Source: Pelobates cultripes
Taxonomy: Eukaryota; Chordata; Amphibia; Anura; Pelobatidae
Direction of reading: 5' to 3'
DNA length: 64,000 nt
Assembly (NCBI GenBank): GCA_933207985.1
Contig: OW240913.1
Span: 276,216,000 to 276,279,999 of the forward strand
Shown: positions 10,629 to 22,180 of the stretch, piece by piece
Layout of the letters: each line of letters starts with the position of its first letter
Numbering within the stretch: the stretch's first letter is position 1
The notes under the pieces: generated by a model
Databases searched by the model: none
Seen by the model: only the letters and a program-made list of their open reading frames with translations
Told to the model about the DNA's origin: nothing
Translations under genes and position numbers: made by a program

Positions 10629-11800
10629 ACAAATAAAAACAAAGAAAGGCTGCGCCACAAAAGATGAATAAGTATTGCACAAATATAATTATATGTGATT
10701 ATATAAATAAAAAGTCCAAATTTCTATCTTTGGTTGTAGTCTTAACTGGTATAAGGTCTTCTCTGTTGGGGGTAGTCCGTTTCACGATATGAAAAACGCA
10801 ATGGGAAAAGACCAATTGTGCAGAGTGTATAAATAAATATCCGTAAAATTAAAATATAAACTCCACACTCACATGTCCATGAGCTAAGACCAGCTCTAGT
10901 GTAACGGCATACAACGGATAACCCTCCGCTTGTGGGGGTACTTGTCCTCCTGGAGAGTGCTGGTGTCCAATACTCAAAAGAAAGGAGATAAAAACAGCCA
11001 ATAGTGCTCTCTGGTGACGTAATTAAAAATAGGTTGAAATAAAATAAAATATACTCACAAGTAGAGTGCAGGCCTTTCTGCACTCTAATAATAGCGTGGG
11101 TGGTATGATCCCCACCTTAGCATATGAAGAATGCCAGGAAGGGTAAAATAGAAATAAAATAGTGTAAAAAGTGATAATATAAAATGATTTATTAGTAATG
11201 CAATATATTAAAACCAATAACGCGTTTCGCCACAATGGCTTTATCAAATTGGAATGATAAAGCCATTGTGGCGAAACGCGTTATTGGTTTTAATATATTG
11301 CATTATTAATAAATAATTTTATATTATCACTTTTTACACTATTTTATTTCTATTTTATCCTTCCTGGCATTCTTCATATCCTAAGGTGGGGATCATACCA
11401 CCCACGCTATTATTAGAGTGCAGAAAGGCCTGTATGCCCGTTACACTAGAGCTGGTCTTAGCTCATGGACATGTGAGTGTGAAGTTTATATTTTAATTTT
11501 ACGGATATTTATTTATACACTCTGCACGATTGGTCTTTTCCCATTGTGTTTTTCATATCGTGAGACGGACTACCCCCAACAGAGAAGACCTTATACCAGT
11601 TAAGACAACAACCAAAGATAGAAATTTGGACTTTTTATTTATATAATCACATATAATTATATTTGTGCAATACTTATTCATCTTTTGTGGCGCAGCCATT
11701 CTTTGTTTTTATTTGTATATTCTCACTGTAGAGGGTTAGAGGTTAGGCTGCTGCCTTTTATTTACTTTTATTATTAGCGCTAACCTTTTTTATCCTTTCA
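10629..11800. mobile_element. Giant foldback element with 14-bp target duplication
   Basis: Left arm 10,629-11,245 and right arm about 11,254-11,716 are near-perfect inverted copies around an ~8-base loop, AATTGGAA. The left arm has about 165 bp (10,906-11,070) missing from the right. An unpaired tail (11,717-11,800) follows the right arm. The 14-bp CTTTATGTGATTAT occurs at 10,615-10,628 and 11,801-11,814, which looks like a target-site duplication. Such a long duplication does not fit common DNA transposons and suggests target-primed reverse transcription. The hairpin tip carries the GGCGAAACGCG motif discussed in findings. Confidence 0.8.
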
Positions 11801-12189
11801 CTTTATGTGATTATGCATACTACAAACAAAGGGGGCAGTTTTCATATGAATGTGGGGGGAAATAAGTTTATACAAAAAAATCATTTTATATATATTTATC
11901 TAAAAATTATAATTTTATATAATAAAACAAACACAAATGTGTTTTATATAATTTTTTATATATATTTAGTGATACTTGTCATTTATAAGAACTCTGTATC
12001 TTAAATGGATACTCTAAATAACATACTCATTACAATTCACTGTAGTAGTTATGCTGCCTAGTATTCCCTGGCACCAGTCACCCGATTTGATATTAAACTG
12101 TTAAGGAACAACTTGATGAAAACCTATGCTCTTTTCTATGTCAGAAGATTGCCCCATTAGCTGCATTTATAATGCAGAACTAACATTTT

Positions 12190-12320
12190 CTCAGTATCAA
12201 TGTCAATTTTTACAATTTTACCTGGATGACATGGCTGGCTGACAGTTTTGGGTTAACTTAGAAAAATACAGCAATCTCAAGCAATGAATGCCATCCAGGT
12301 TGCGTAAAATGGACAATGAT
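12190..12320. repeat. Small foldback (CCTGGATG/CATCCAGG)
   Basis: TTTTACCTGGATGACAT near 12,217 is repeated in inverted form as ATGCCATCCAGGTTGCGTAAAA near 12,288, imperfectly. It is probably a short MITE remnant; no TSD was identified. Confidence 0.45.
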
Positions 12321-12449
12321 AATGCCGAAGTGTTATTACTTCTGCATACATTTTCTTTTTGCTGATATTAGGGTAATTTCCTGGCTGTGAGAGCTGTAGT
12401 AGTTTTGTTGTATAGAGTGACCCTTCAATAAATCAAGAGCTTATGTTTA

Positions 12450-12590
12450 AGTCAGTCCAGGATTTAGGGATTACCCAGGTGTGTCTAAGGTGTTTAAAAA
12501 ATAAAGACACATTAGACTCTAAGGTGTTTTTTTCTTTTTCTAAACATCTAAGACACATCTGGGTAATGCCTAACTCTTGGACTGTTAGGT
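12450..12590. mobile_element. ~135-bp foldback MITE
   Basis: GTCCAGGATTTAGGGATTAC near 12,453 pairs with GTAATGCCTAACTCTTGGAC near 12,563, and GTGTGTCTAAGGTGTTTA pairs with AAACATCTAAGACACA. The palindrome therefore spans the whole element. Open frames on both strands here are mirror artefacts of the palindrome. Confidence 0.65.
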
Positions 12591-13470
12591 GTGCCTTGAG
12601 GAGAGGGTTGAGGAGCACTGGCTTAGAAAACCTGGCTTGCAAAGATTTCTCAGTGAGTTGGTGGGGAAAAGGGAGAGGGAATTCCAATGGTTGGAAACAA
12701 GAGATCTGCAGCTTTTGCATTCTGTTTTAGATATATAACCCAATGAAAAATTGCAGCAATAAATGCATGGATATTTTCATTAGTGGTCTACCTACTAAAA
12801 AAAAATATTTTGTTTCCATTGTAATGTTCTTTTTTTTTGTATTCATTTTTGTATTGACAGCAAATGAGATGGTTTGACATAGCTAACAATGCAATAACAT
12901 GTTGTTGCAGTGTAAGATATGACATTGTGTTCTTTCAGGTACAAAATAAATGTCGGTTGTTACATGTCATGTTTCATAAATTGTGCGTTAAGGTCCTTTT
13001 TCTGACCACATGCCATCCAATACTTTTTTGTTTTATTATATAATGTAGAATGAACCGAATGAACATAAGTAGAAAGGGAGAATTAAAGGCAAGAAAGAAA
13101 GGTTTGTGGAAGAAGATAAATTTCTATTGTCCACTGAGAGTGGAATGTGTCCTCTGGGATGTGTTGGCATGTTTACTGTATGTTAAACATGCTCCATGTC
13201 CTCCAAGCAGCTTTGCCACCCCCATCCCCCCCCAAGGCATCCCCTGAAAGGCCCCCAGCCAAGGCTCCTTTGTGGGCCAGGAGCCGTGACCCCAACCAGC
13301 ACCCCCCGGGGAACACCCAGAGGTGGGGCGCAGGTCCCCCCTCTGCATCTCGGTCTCCACTTGGCTATGCCTGAACCGGAGTCTGTAGGTGGTCCCAAAA
13401 GACAGTACCATAATGAATAGGAGTAAGAGAAAGGTGAAGAGAGCGTTGAGTGTTTGTCACCGTCGCCTGC
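12591..13470. other. Mixed unique DNA with a GC-rich patch
   Basis: No exon was recognised. 13,200-13,350 is unusually C-rich (runs such as CCCATCCCCCCCC) and overlaps open frames on both strands that look like composition artefacts. It may be the 3' untranslated end of the adjacent minus-strand L1. Confidence 0.35.
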
Positions 13471-13476
13471 ATCCCC

Positions 13477-14620
13477 TTAGTAAAGTGTGTTTAAGTATTC
13501 CATCCAGTGTTGCCAAACTTTGATGAATTTGGATTCTGAGTTCTGCACCTTGGAAGTAAGCTCGACCATAAAGTGGTTGTCTCCAATTTTCCCAATCACC
13601 TCTTGTATGGAGGGGACTTCAATTTTGAGCCATGCCCCTAGCAGCGCTCTCCGTGCTGCCAAAGCTATTAGACTCAGTAGTTTATTTGTGTGTCTAGGTA
13701 TGTTCTCTATGAGGCGCAATGGAAAGAATGTCAATGGGGACAAGGTTATAGGCATCTGCAGTACCTTAGAGGTTAGCTCCCTAATTCCCTTTAAGAGTCT
13801 GTCCAGCTTGGGGCAATCCCACAACATGTGGCAGTAGGTCTTCTTTTGGCTGCATATTCTCCAGCATAAATCTGTTACACTCTATGTAAGAAAACTGGGG
13901 TGACATGCCACCGGAACATTATCTTATACATTTGTTCTTGTGATAGGACGCATACGGAGACCTTGGATGCGGTTTCCCAGATTTCCTGCAACTCTACACC
14001 ATCTAGGGTTTCTCCTTTATCAGCTTCCCATTTATCTATATAGGTAATGTCTCCCCATTCTGAGGGTTCTTCTCTAAGATGTATGTATAGAAGGGAAATT
14101 AGACCTTTGTGATATGTTCCATCATTGCTTAGGTGTTAAAATGTGGTAGGGGACCTTGTTGCTGCTTTCTTAACCCCTGGGGAGTGTGCAAAGTCGCGTA
14201 TTTGTATGTAGTGGAAAAAGTCAGAGGGAATGAGTTGAGTCTCATGTCGTAAACATTCTAAGCTAAGAATAGTGTTCCCCTGCCACAGGTGGTAGAATCT
14301 CTGAATTCCCTGTCCCCATCTCTTGGCCAGTATAGAAATCGTCTTGCTATTCTATGTAATTTGCGCTGCCATATAAAGTCATCTATTGTGGACTGTAGGG
14401 TAGCTAGGTCTCCTTTGGTTATCTTAATGGGTAGTGCCTGGAATAGGAACAGCAACTTAGGCAAGATGTTCATCTTTATGCAGTGTATTTGTCCTATCCA
14501 TGATATGGGTTTTTCCTGCCAGCTCTCTATTTCTAGTTCCAGCGTCCGTAAGAGCAGTGTGTAGTTGGACATAAATAGATGGGAGTGTGCCTGTCCTAAG
14601 TTGATCCCTGGGTAATGTTC
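13477..14620 (-). pseudogene. L1/Tx1-like LINE ORF2 C-terminal fragment
   Basis: Minus-strand translation of 14,258-14,572 gives a typical L1 post-RT region: WQEKPISWIGQIHCIKMNI, ILPKLLFLFQALPI, then FIWQRKLHRIARRFLYWPRD. Translation of 13,477-13,827 gives the ORF2 end with IPRHTNKLLSLIALAARR and ESKFIKVWQHWMEYL. The parts between are frame-shifted and interrupted. Only the 3' part of ORF2 is present, as expected for a 5'-truncated LINE insertion. It is non-functional: no endonuclease or RT core remains. Confidence 0.85.
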
Positions 14621-16535
14621 TTTTAATGCCTAGTTACATCTACTTGTTAAAGAGCACATCTTATGATTTTTTGCTAATCATGAAGCTGACATAATCGAGA
14701 GAGAGACCATTTATAACTAGATAGGTAAATGTAACTGGTCTAGCTGTTGGCAAAATCTAATGACATATTCAGACATGTTATATACTTAAAAAAAAGCAAA
14801 CAGGTGCAAGTTGCTCTGATAATATTCTCTTTTCATGATGGTAAGATCTGAACAAACAAATGATTTGATACTCTTGATCTCAGTCAGTGTAGACTGTTAT
14901 CCATGACAGCAATGACTTAACTAACAAATACTCATCTACAATCCTGTCAGCTATCATGAACACAGCAGCAAAGTAGTGCATTTCTTTTTTGTAAAGCCTT
15001 TTTATGGGACTGTACAGTGGAAAGGAAAACTCAAATACAACAACAATCACAGATTTACCACCAATTCACCAAATTCAACAGCCAGTAAAGTTATTGGTAA
15101 AGAGAGAAAATTCCTCCTCTGGAACAAATATGAATTAGTATAGCAAGATGTTGGTTCAGTTGAAGTCCATTACTATACCAAACATTGCAGGAAAATACAT
15201 TTAAACTAAAAATACTTGTTGGACTGTATATGGTGTTCATCCTGTCCAATGAAGTGAATTACTGACAGAGGTTAAACAAATGTCAGTGAATCACTAACAA
15301 AAAACTTTTTTAAATAAAATAACTCTGGCAACCTGAAGAGCCTTAGCCTTAACCTAAGAAAAAACAAAGAAAAAAAAATATATGGTATAATGTATATGGT
15401 ATACGCATGCGTTTAGCAATTTCCATAGCAACCATTAGCCAGATGGAAAGTTAATAACCTTCATGTATAGAAAGGGTGAAAAAATTAGTTTTTCTTCTTT
15501 TCTCTTTCTTTCAGAAACTGACATCATTGAAGGCAAAAGCACATAAAAAGATATAAAGAAATAAGAAAATAAGAAAATGTAAAAAATATTCCCACAAGAA
15601 TTGCATATATTATGAGAAAGTACATCATATAACAGTTACCATTACTGTATTTAAAATTAGATATAGCTTACATATTCCATAATCACATCTAACCAAATAT
15701 GATGTACAGTAAAAACCTAAAAATTTTTTTAATGTACCCATTATTAAATATGTGCATAGCAAGTGCCCAATATAGTGTGTCAATTTAAAGTGCACAAAAA
15801 AGCAGTGGAGATTACTGACTCCACCATTAAGTTTAATAAATAGTACTGAACTGGACCTCACAGTGCGAGTCGCAATTAAATTGCATGATGGGGGGAAAAA
15901 GTGTATAATAACAATAAAGTATCAAACAACAAAAAATATTAAAGTGCTATAATATATTGTAGATGTTACCTTAGAATATAAGTGATAAACTATATAAAGT
16001 GCAGATATTTAATTCTCAAAGATCCCCTTGATAATCAACAAAGGAATCTTTTTTTTTTTTCATTCAAAGTAAAATAATTGGTTTATTTTACTGAAAAAGT
16101 ATTTATTACTTAAGTATAGGAGAAAATATCATGGTAAGACATTTACAGTACTTGAAAAATGCAATCAACTTCCAAAAAAGTGAATCGTGTATCTAAAAAG
16201 CTACCACCAGCACCACAAATTGTAGAGAATCTGAAACAAGAAAAAAAACAAACCATTTTAAAAATATACTAAAACAATAAATTCCTATTATAAAACATTA
16301 AAAACAATTTAGATTAACGCGATGAGATCATATTCCTCGTTTAGACCCTTAGGATTTAATATGTGTAGTTTTCCTGAATATGTTCAATAATCTGAAATTT
16401 TAGTTGGAATATATTATGATGTGCTTCTGGAAAGTGTAATGAAATTGGTAACTCTAGCATCCCTGTCCTTGTAGTTGACTTGTGTTTGGAGAATTTTCAC
16501 TTCATTTTTTGGGAAGTTTGCCCTACATATGATAA
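14621..16535. other. AT-rich DNA, nothing recognised
   Basis: About 1.9 kb of A/T-rich sequence with homopolymer tracts and no coding exon, RNA gene or convincing repeat boundaries. A GTATAATGTATATGGTATACG near-palindromic stretch lies near 15,383-15,405. Confidence 0.4.
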
Positions 16536-16726
16536 CCCCTTAAGGACACAGTTTCAGATGATTGTCTTATGCTTTAGGACAAAGGCCATTTTTGCATTTT
16601 TTTGCTGTTTGTATTTAAACACAATTTGCATCTCTGTCATTTATTGCACCAACACATATTATACATTGTTTTTATAGGGCAAACAGGGCTTTAATTTGAT
16701 GTCACATATACATAGATACATTCTCA
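16536..16726. mobile_element. Left-end fragment of a large TTAA-type element
   Basis: ATAACCCCTTAAGGACACAG at about 16,540 is one base away from the TTAACCCCTTAAGGAC terminus used by the MITEs at 3.1, 3.3, 54.3 and 58.7 kb. The following sequence has no coding capacity. I infer that it and the 389-bp array at 18-20 kb belong to one large non-autonomous element later split by other insertions. Confidence 0.5.
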
Positions 16727-17217
16727 TTAAAGGACCACTATAGTGCCAGAAAAACATACTCGTTTTCCTGGCACTATATGAGGGTGCCCCCACCCTCAGG
16801 GACCCCCTCCCTCCGGCTCTGGAAGGGGGAAAGGGTTAAAAACTTACCTTTTTCCAGCGCTGGGCGGAGAGCTCTCCTCCTTCTCTCCTCCTCCGTTCCT
16901 CCTCCTGGGCTGAATGCGCACGCGCGGCAAGAGCTGCGCGCGCATTCAGCCCGTCGCATAGGAAAGCATTTACAATGCTTTCCTATGGACGCTTGCGTGC
17001 TCTCACTGTGAAAATCACAGTGAGAAGCACGCAAGCGCCTCTAGTGGCTGTCAATGAGACAGCCACTAGAGGGAATGGGGGAAGGCTTAACCCATTCATA
17101 AACATTGCAGTTTCTCTGAAACTGCTATGTTTATGAAAAAATGGGTTAACCCTAGAAGGACCTGGCACCCAGACCACTTCAGCTGAAGTGGTCTGGGTGC
17201 CTAGAGTGGTCCTTTAA
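16727..17217. mobile_element. 491-bp TTAA MITE with serial hairpins
   Basis: The element begins TTAAAGGACCACTATAG and ends CTAGAGTGGTCCTTTAA, with TTAA at 16,727 and 17,214. It is a chain of local palindromes: CACTGTGAAAATCACAGTG, GCCTCTAGTGGCTGTC and its complement, a CATAAACATTGCAG/CTGCTATGTTTATG pair, and CACCCAGACCACTTC with its complement. No transposase is encoded. Related copies lie at 22,885-23,203 (inverted, partial), 34,147-34,351 (right half) and 57,115-57,565. Confidence 0.85.
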
Positions 17218-17228
17218 TTATATTAAAA

Positions 17229-17613
17229 TAAAGAGAATGTTACCTGCGCTCTGGCCTAAATCCCTATGTACATTTAAACAAAATGGAGGCTCTTTAGTTT
17301 TATTCCAATGGCCATTTGAATATAAAAGCTCACCTGCCACGGCAAGGCAAGCCTGTAAAAACAAAGAGAACATTACCTGCGCACTGACCTAAATCCCTAT
17401 GTACACTTAAACAAAATGGAGGCTCTTTGGAGATTCTTGGCTGATATCAGCATATTTAATGGTTAGTGTAGGACTCTCCTTTTGAGGCTTGCCTTGACGT
17501 GGCAGGTGAGCTTATATATTCAAATGGCCATTGGAATGAAACTAAAGAGCCTCCATTTTGTTTAAATGTACATAGAGATTTAGGCCAGAGTGCAGGTAAC
17601 ATTCTCTTTATTT
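17229..17613. mobile_element. Foldback element with ~130-bp arms and an extra half-arm
   Basis: The left arm (17,229-17,356) starts AAATAAAGAGAATGTTACCT and is mirrored by 17,482-17,613, which ends AGGTAACATTCTCTTTATTT. A third, direct partial copy of the arm start lies at 17,357-17,436. The structure is arm, partial arm, spacer, inverted arm. No TSD was found. Confidence 0.75.
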
Positions 17614-18000
17614 TTACTATGTATTTTGAGCTGTTGGATACTAAGCTACTGATGCTGTAAGCGCGGTGCTTTATCTTTGTAATTATATAAAAATACCCCC
17701 CCCCCAATTTTTTTTTAAATACATTTTTTTCACAGTTTTTGCAATAATAGCATGTGCATAATATGTCCAGCTTAGAAAAAGTAATTCAAAATAAATTAAT
17801 TTATGTGTCTTGATTTATAGAGTGCATCATATGAATAGGATTTCAGCTTATTTTGAAAGCTACAGGTCACAAAATACAAGAACTAAATTAAAATTTCAAT
17901 TTGCAAAAACTTTAGAATTTGGTATGTTTGTCTTGTAGGTTTAGTAGCCATCACAGAAAACAAAATTACCACACAAAAGTATATATTCATATAAAGTAGA
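17614..18000. other. AT-rich flank of the 389-bp array
   Basis: AT-rich sequence with a C9 run near 17,697 and T-runs. No gene was recognised. Confidence 0.35.
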
Positions 18001-20110
18001 CATCAAAGGCTATTTACCTAAGGTTAGTTTGACACTTTTTACGTAGTTATTTCATTGCCAATCTCTGCTAAATATTGGAACAAAATTGTTTTTTCTCTAT
18101 TTTTGAATATACACATATAACAATGTTTTTGTAATGTGTATTTTGTAAAGCTGGTGTGTGCTATTCCTGCACAGAACCCCATATTGTGTTCAGCTACATC
18201 TGCTGAGTATAACGATACCCCTATTGTATGCCTTTGGCACTTTTCTGTAAAGCTACAGTGACATATAAGAGACAAGGCTATTTCAGTTTCTATAGTTAGA
18301 ATTTTCATAGATGGATTTGACGGGCCTATGTCTCATTTTAGGGTATTATAGCAGTGTGACTGTTCAAATAACCCCACAAAGGGCTTTCATTTGATAAAGC
18401 AGACACCCCAGGGTATCTCATATGGTGTATATTGTGCCTTAACTTGTGACCATTTTTCACCAATTTATGTCAATGTGGCGAGGGGAGAAATGGCATTTTT
18501 ACATATATGTTGCATTTTTGCTGAGTATTTCTTACACTTAATATGTACCACTGTCATAAAAATCCCCAAATTATACTCAGTTACACCTTCTGAGTAAAAC
18601 AATATGCCCAATGTATGACCTAGACACTATTTTGTGAAGTTACAGTGCTGTAAAAGAGACGTGACATTTTCAGGTTTTTAAGTGTGAATTTTTATGGAGG
18701 GTTTTGATGTGTCAGTGTCCCACTTTGGAGCACTTGAGCAGGCTACATATTACAACTACACTATAAAGGCAAACCATTTCTTAAAGAAGACATCCCAAGT
18801 ATTTGAAAAGGCATATTTTGAACCTTATCATTGGGATCATTTTTCCATTAGCTTGTACCAAGTGTACTGGTAACAAGCATTTTTCTGCCTTTTTGACACC
18901 AAAGTGACTTTGCACAGTATATTTTGCAAACCTTACGCATGCTACGACTGTTTAATACTTCATATGTTTCTCAGCTATGTCGTCTGAGTACAGCAATACT
19001 CCCATAAGTACCTTTTCCAGGTATATGTGGACACATTTGAGAGACAGTCATTCCAGTTTTTTTCAAACTTTAAATTTTTACGCTGTGTCCATGTCCCATT
19101 TTAGCAGGCTATATAATCCAACTACCTCATAAAGGCATACCATTTCTTAAAGAAGACATCTCAGGGTATTTCAAAAGGCATATTTTGAACCTTAGCATGG
19201 GATCATTTTTCCGCTAGCTTGTACCAAGTGTAGTGGTAATAAGCATTTTTTTCTGCCTTTTTGACACACAAAGTGAGTTTGCACAGTATATTTTGCAAAC
19301 CTTATGTGTACTACGACTGTATAATACTACATATGTTGCTTAGCTATGTCATCTAAGTACAGCAATACCCCCATATGTACCTTTGCCAGGTATATGTGGA
19401 CATGGAAGGGGCACATTTGAGACACAGCCATTCCATTTTTTTTCAAACTTTTAATTTTTACGCTATGCCCATGTCCCATTTTAGAGTATTTTACCAGGCT
19501 ATATAATCCAAATACCCCATAGAGCCATACCATTTCTTACAGAAGACATCCCAGGGTATTTCAAAAGGCATATTTTGAACCTTGGCGTGGGATAATTTTT
19601 CCGCTAGCTTGTACCAAGTGTAGTGATAATAAGTGGTTTTCCTGCCTTTTTGACACACAAAGTGAGTTTGCACAGTATATTTTGCAAACCTTATGTGTAC
19701 TACGACTGTATAATACTACATATGTTGCTTAGCTATGTCATCTAAGTACAGCAATACCCCCATATGTACCTTTGCCAGGTATATGTGGACATGGAAGGGG
19801 CACATTTGAGACACAGCCATTCCATTTTTTTTCAAACTTTTAATTTTTACGCTATGCCCATGTCCCATTTTAGAGTATTTTACCAGGCTATATAATCCAA
19901 ATACCCCATAGAGCCATACCATTTCTTACAGAAGACATCCCAGGGTATTTCAAAAGGCATATTTTGAACCTTGGCGTGGGATAATTTTTCCGCTAGCTTG
20001 TACCAAGTGTAGTGATAATAAGTGGTTTTCCTGCCTTTTTGACACACAAAGTGAGTTTGCACAGTATATTTTGCAAACCTTATGTGTGCTACGACTATAT
20101 ACTACTACAT
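18001..20110. repeat. Tandem array of ~360-395-bp units
   Basis: Five diverging copies of a unit marked by a CTGAGTACAGCAATACCCCC-like block occur near 18,183, 18,578, 18,972, 19,333 and 19,722. The last full units (starting about 19,262 and 19,651) are identical by eye over 389 bp, while the earlier ones are clearly diverged. Open frames within repeat identically and are not genes. Its style (AT-rich, no coding) matches internal repeats of large frog TTAA elements such as 39.98-41.23 kb. Confidence 0.9.
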
Positions 20111-20111
20111 A

Positions 20112-21599
20112 CAGGTGATACTCGAAAAATTCAAACATTGTGAAATAGTTCATTTATTTCACTAATGCAACATAAAAGGGGAAACTAATTTGTGAGATAG
20201 ACGCAGTATATGCAAAGCAAGATAGTTCAAGCCATGATGTGTCATAAGTGCGATGATTATGGCTTACAGTTCATGAAAACCCCAAATCCACAATCTCAGT
20301 AAATTAGAATATTGTGAAAAGGTGCAATATTCTAGGCTCACAGTGTCCCACTCTAATCAGCTAAGTAAGCCATAACGCCTGCAAAGGGTTTCTGAGCCTT
20401 TAAATGGTCTCTCAGTTTGGTTCAGTAGGAATCACAATCGTGAAGACTGCTGACCTGACAGTTGTGCAGAAAACCATAATTGACACCTTCCATAAGGAGG
20501 GAAAGCCTCAAAAGGTAATTGCGAAGGAAGTTGGATGTTCCCATCCCATATCAAAGCACATTAATAGAAAGTTATGTGGAAGGGAAAAGTGTGGAAGAAA
20601 AAGGTGCACAAGCAGCAGGGATGACCGCAGCCTGGAGGATTGTCAGGAAAAGGCAATTCAAAAGTGTTGGGGACTTTCACAAGGAGTGGACTGAGGCTGG
20701 AGTCAGTGCACCAAGAGCCACCACACACAGACGGATCCTGGACATGGGCTTCAGATGTCGTATTCCTCTTGTCAAGCCGCTCCTGAACAACAAACAACGT
20801 CAGAAGAGTCTTACCTGGGCTAAAGAACAACAGACCTGGTCTGTTGCTCAGTGGTCCAAAGTCCTCTTTTCTATTGAGAGCAACTTTTGCATCCCATTTG
20901 GAAACCAAAGACACAGAGTCTGGAGGAAGTATGGAGAGGCACACACTGCAAGATGCTTGATGTCCAGTGGGAAGCTTCCACAGTCTGTGTTGATTTGGGG
21001 AGCCATGTCATCTGCTGGTTTCCATGATCAATGCAGCTCCAGGAGATTTTGGAGAACTTTATGCTTCATTCCACAGACGAGCTTTATGGGGATGCAGACT
21101 TCATTTTCCAGCAGGACTTTGTACCTGCCCACACTGCCAAAAGCACCAAAGCCTGGTTCAATGACCGTGGGATTACAGTCCTTCATTGGCCATCAAACTC
21201 TCCTGACCTGAACCCCATAGAGAATCTATGGGGCATTGCCAAGAGAAAAATGAGAAACATGAGACCGAACAATGCAGAAGAGCTGAAGGCTGCTATTGAA
21301 GCATCCTGGTCTTCCACAACACCTCAGCAGTGCTACAGGCTGATAGCTTACATGCCATGCCACATTGAGGCAGTAATTGCTGCAAAAGGGGCCCAAACCA
21401 AGTACTGAGTCCATATGCATGCTTATACTTTTCATAGGTCTGATATTGTTCTATGTACGCTCCTTGTTTTATTGATTGCATGTAATATTCTAATTGAGAT
21501 TGTGGATTTGGGGTTTTCATGAGCTGTAAGCCATCATCATCGCACTTATGACAAATCACTGCTTGAACTATCTTGCTTTGCATATAATGCATCTATCTC
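20112..21599 (+). mobile_element. Tc1-like transposon, right terminus lost
   Basis: The left terminus CAGGTGATACTCGAAAAATT follows a TA dinucleotide. The sequence is closely related along its length to the complete copy at 42,841-44,565. The right inverted repeat stops near TCTATCTC at 21,599, where MITE sequence begins. It therefore lacks the last ~100 bp of terminal repeat, and lies immediately after the 389-bp array. Confidence 0.9.
20438..21408 (+). pseudogene. Tc1-family transposase pseudogene (DD34E)
   Basis: Cut-and-paste transposase of the Tc1/mariner superfamily, normally about 340 residues with paired HTH domains and a DD34E catalytic triad. Visible parts: the N-terminal HTH (KTADLTVVQKTI ... 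KPQKVIAKE), the middle (RIVRKRQFKSVGDFHKEWT, VLFSIES) and the C-terminal half (YGDADFIFQQDFVPAHTAK, NSPDLNPIENLWG, ending GAQTKY). Defects: the usual start is lost (GTGAAGACT where an ATG is expected), a frameshift near 20,637, and a deletion with frame change near 21,020-21,030. The first catalytic Asp (FSDES in relatives) is Ile here. The second Asp and the Glu remain. Confidence 0.92.
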
Positions 21600-21862
21600 T
21601 CCCTGAACTTCACACAGACCGCGGAAGAGCAGGGAGGCGGATTGTGAGTCCCTGCAGCACATTTGCTCGCTCTGACAGCGATCACTGCTGCAGGGGCAGC
21701 GCGATTGGCCTCCCTGCTCTTCCACGGTCTGTGTGAAGTGCAGGGAGACCAGAGGAGCGATCTGGGGTTAACTATACCGCATGACGGACCTAGTCCGTCA
21801 TTCGTTGTTAACGGTTTCCCCACCATGATGGACCAGGTCTGTCATTTGTCACAAAGTGGTTA
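21600..21862. mobile_element. TTAA MITE right portion with 39-bp stem
   Basis: TCCCTGAACTTCACACAGAC at 21,600 is mirrored by GTCTGTGTGAAGTGCAGGGA at 21,727-21,746, and the stem is about 39 bp. A GACGGACCTAGTCCGTC palindrome follows, and the end is CACAAAGTGGTTAA. The left end is missing where the Tc1 copy breaks off. Confidence 0.7.
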
Positions 21863-22180
21863 AGCCACAAGGACATTTTAGGATGTAAATAACATATGTA
21901 GTTGTGCATGTTACGAATTGTTTTAAAGAATACTTTTCCCTCTATGTGGGTGATAAAAAACAGATCCTCTAATCACAGAATTACAACAAACACAATTCTA
22001 ACATAGGAAGTTACCATTCTTACTTGACCCTAACATGAAGAGTAAAGATAACTCTGTCACCAATTTATAACGTAGAGACAGAGTGTTTTCATCCGAACGG
22101 AAAGTAGTGAAATCATCAAAAAGGTGAATGAATCCCCTGGCTCATATTATAGTAATGGTTCGGTAGTTTTAGTCAAACAA
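21863..22180. other. Short AT-rich stretch, nothing recognised
   Basis: No gene or clear repeat boundary. An AACTCTGTCACC / GACAGAGTG near-inverted pair occurs near 22,050-22,090. Confidence 0.35.

Noticed and set aside
12433..12730. Two 95-codon open frames on opposite strands
   Set aside because: They mirror each other because the DNA is a palindromic MITE.
13200..13350. CpG island or exon
   Set aside because: The patch is C-rich rather than CpG-rich, and open frames occur on both strands without domain similarity. More likely LINE 3' UTR or low-complexity DNA.
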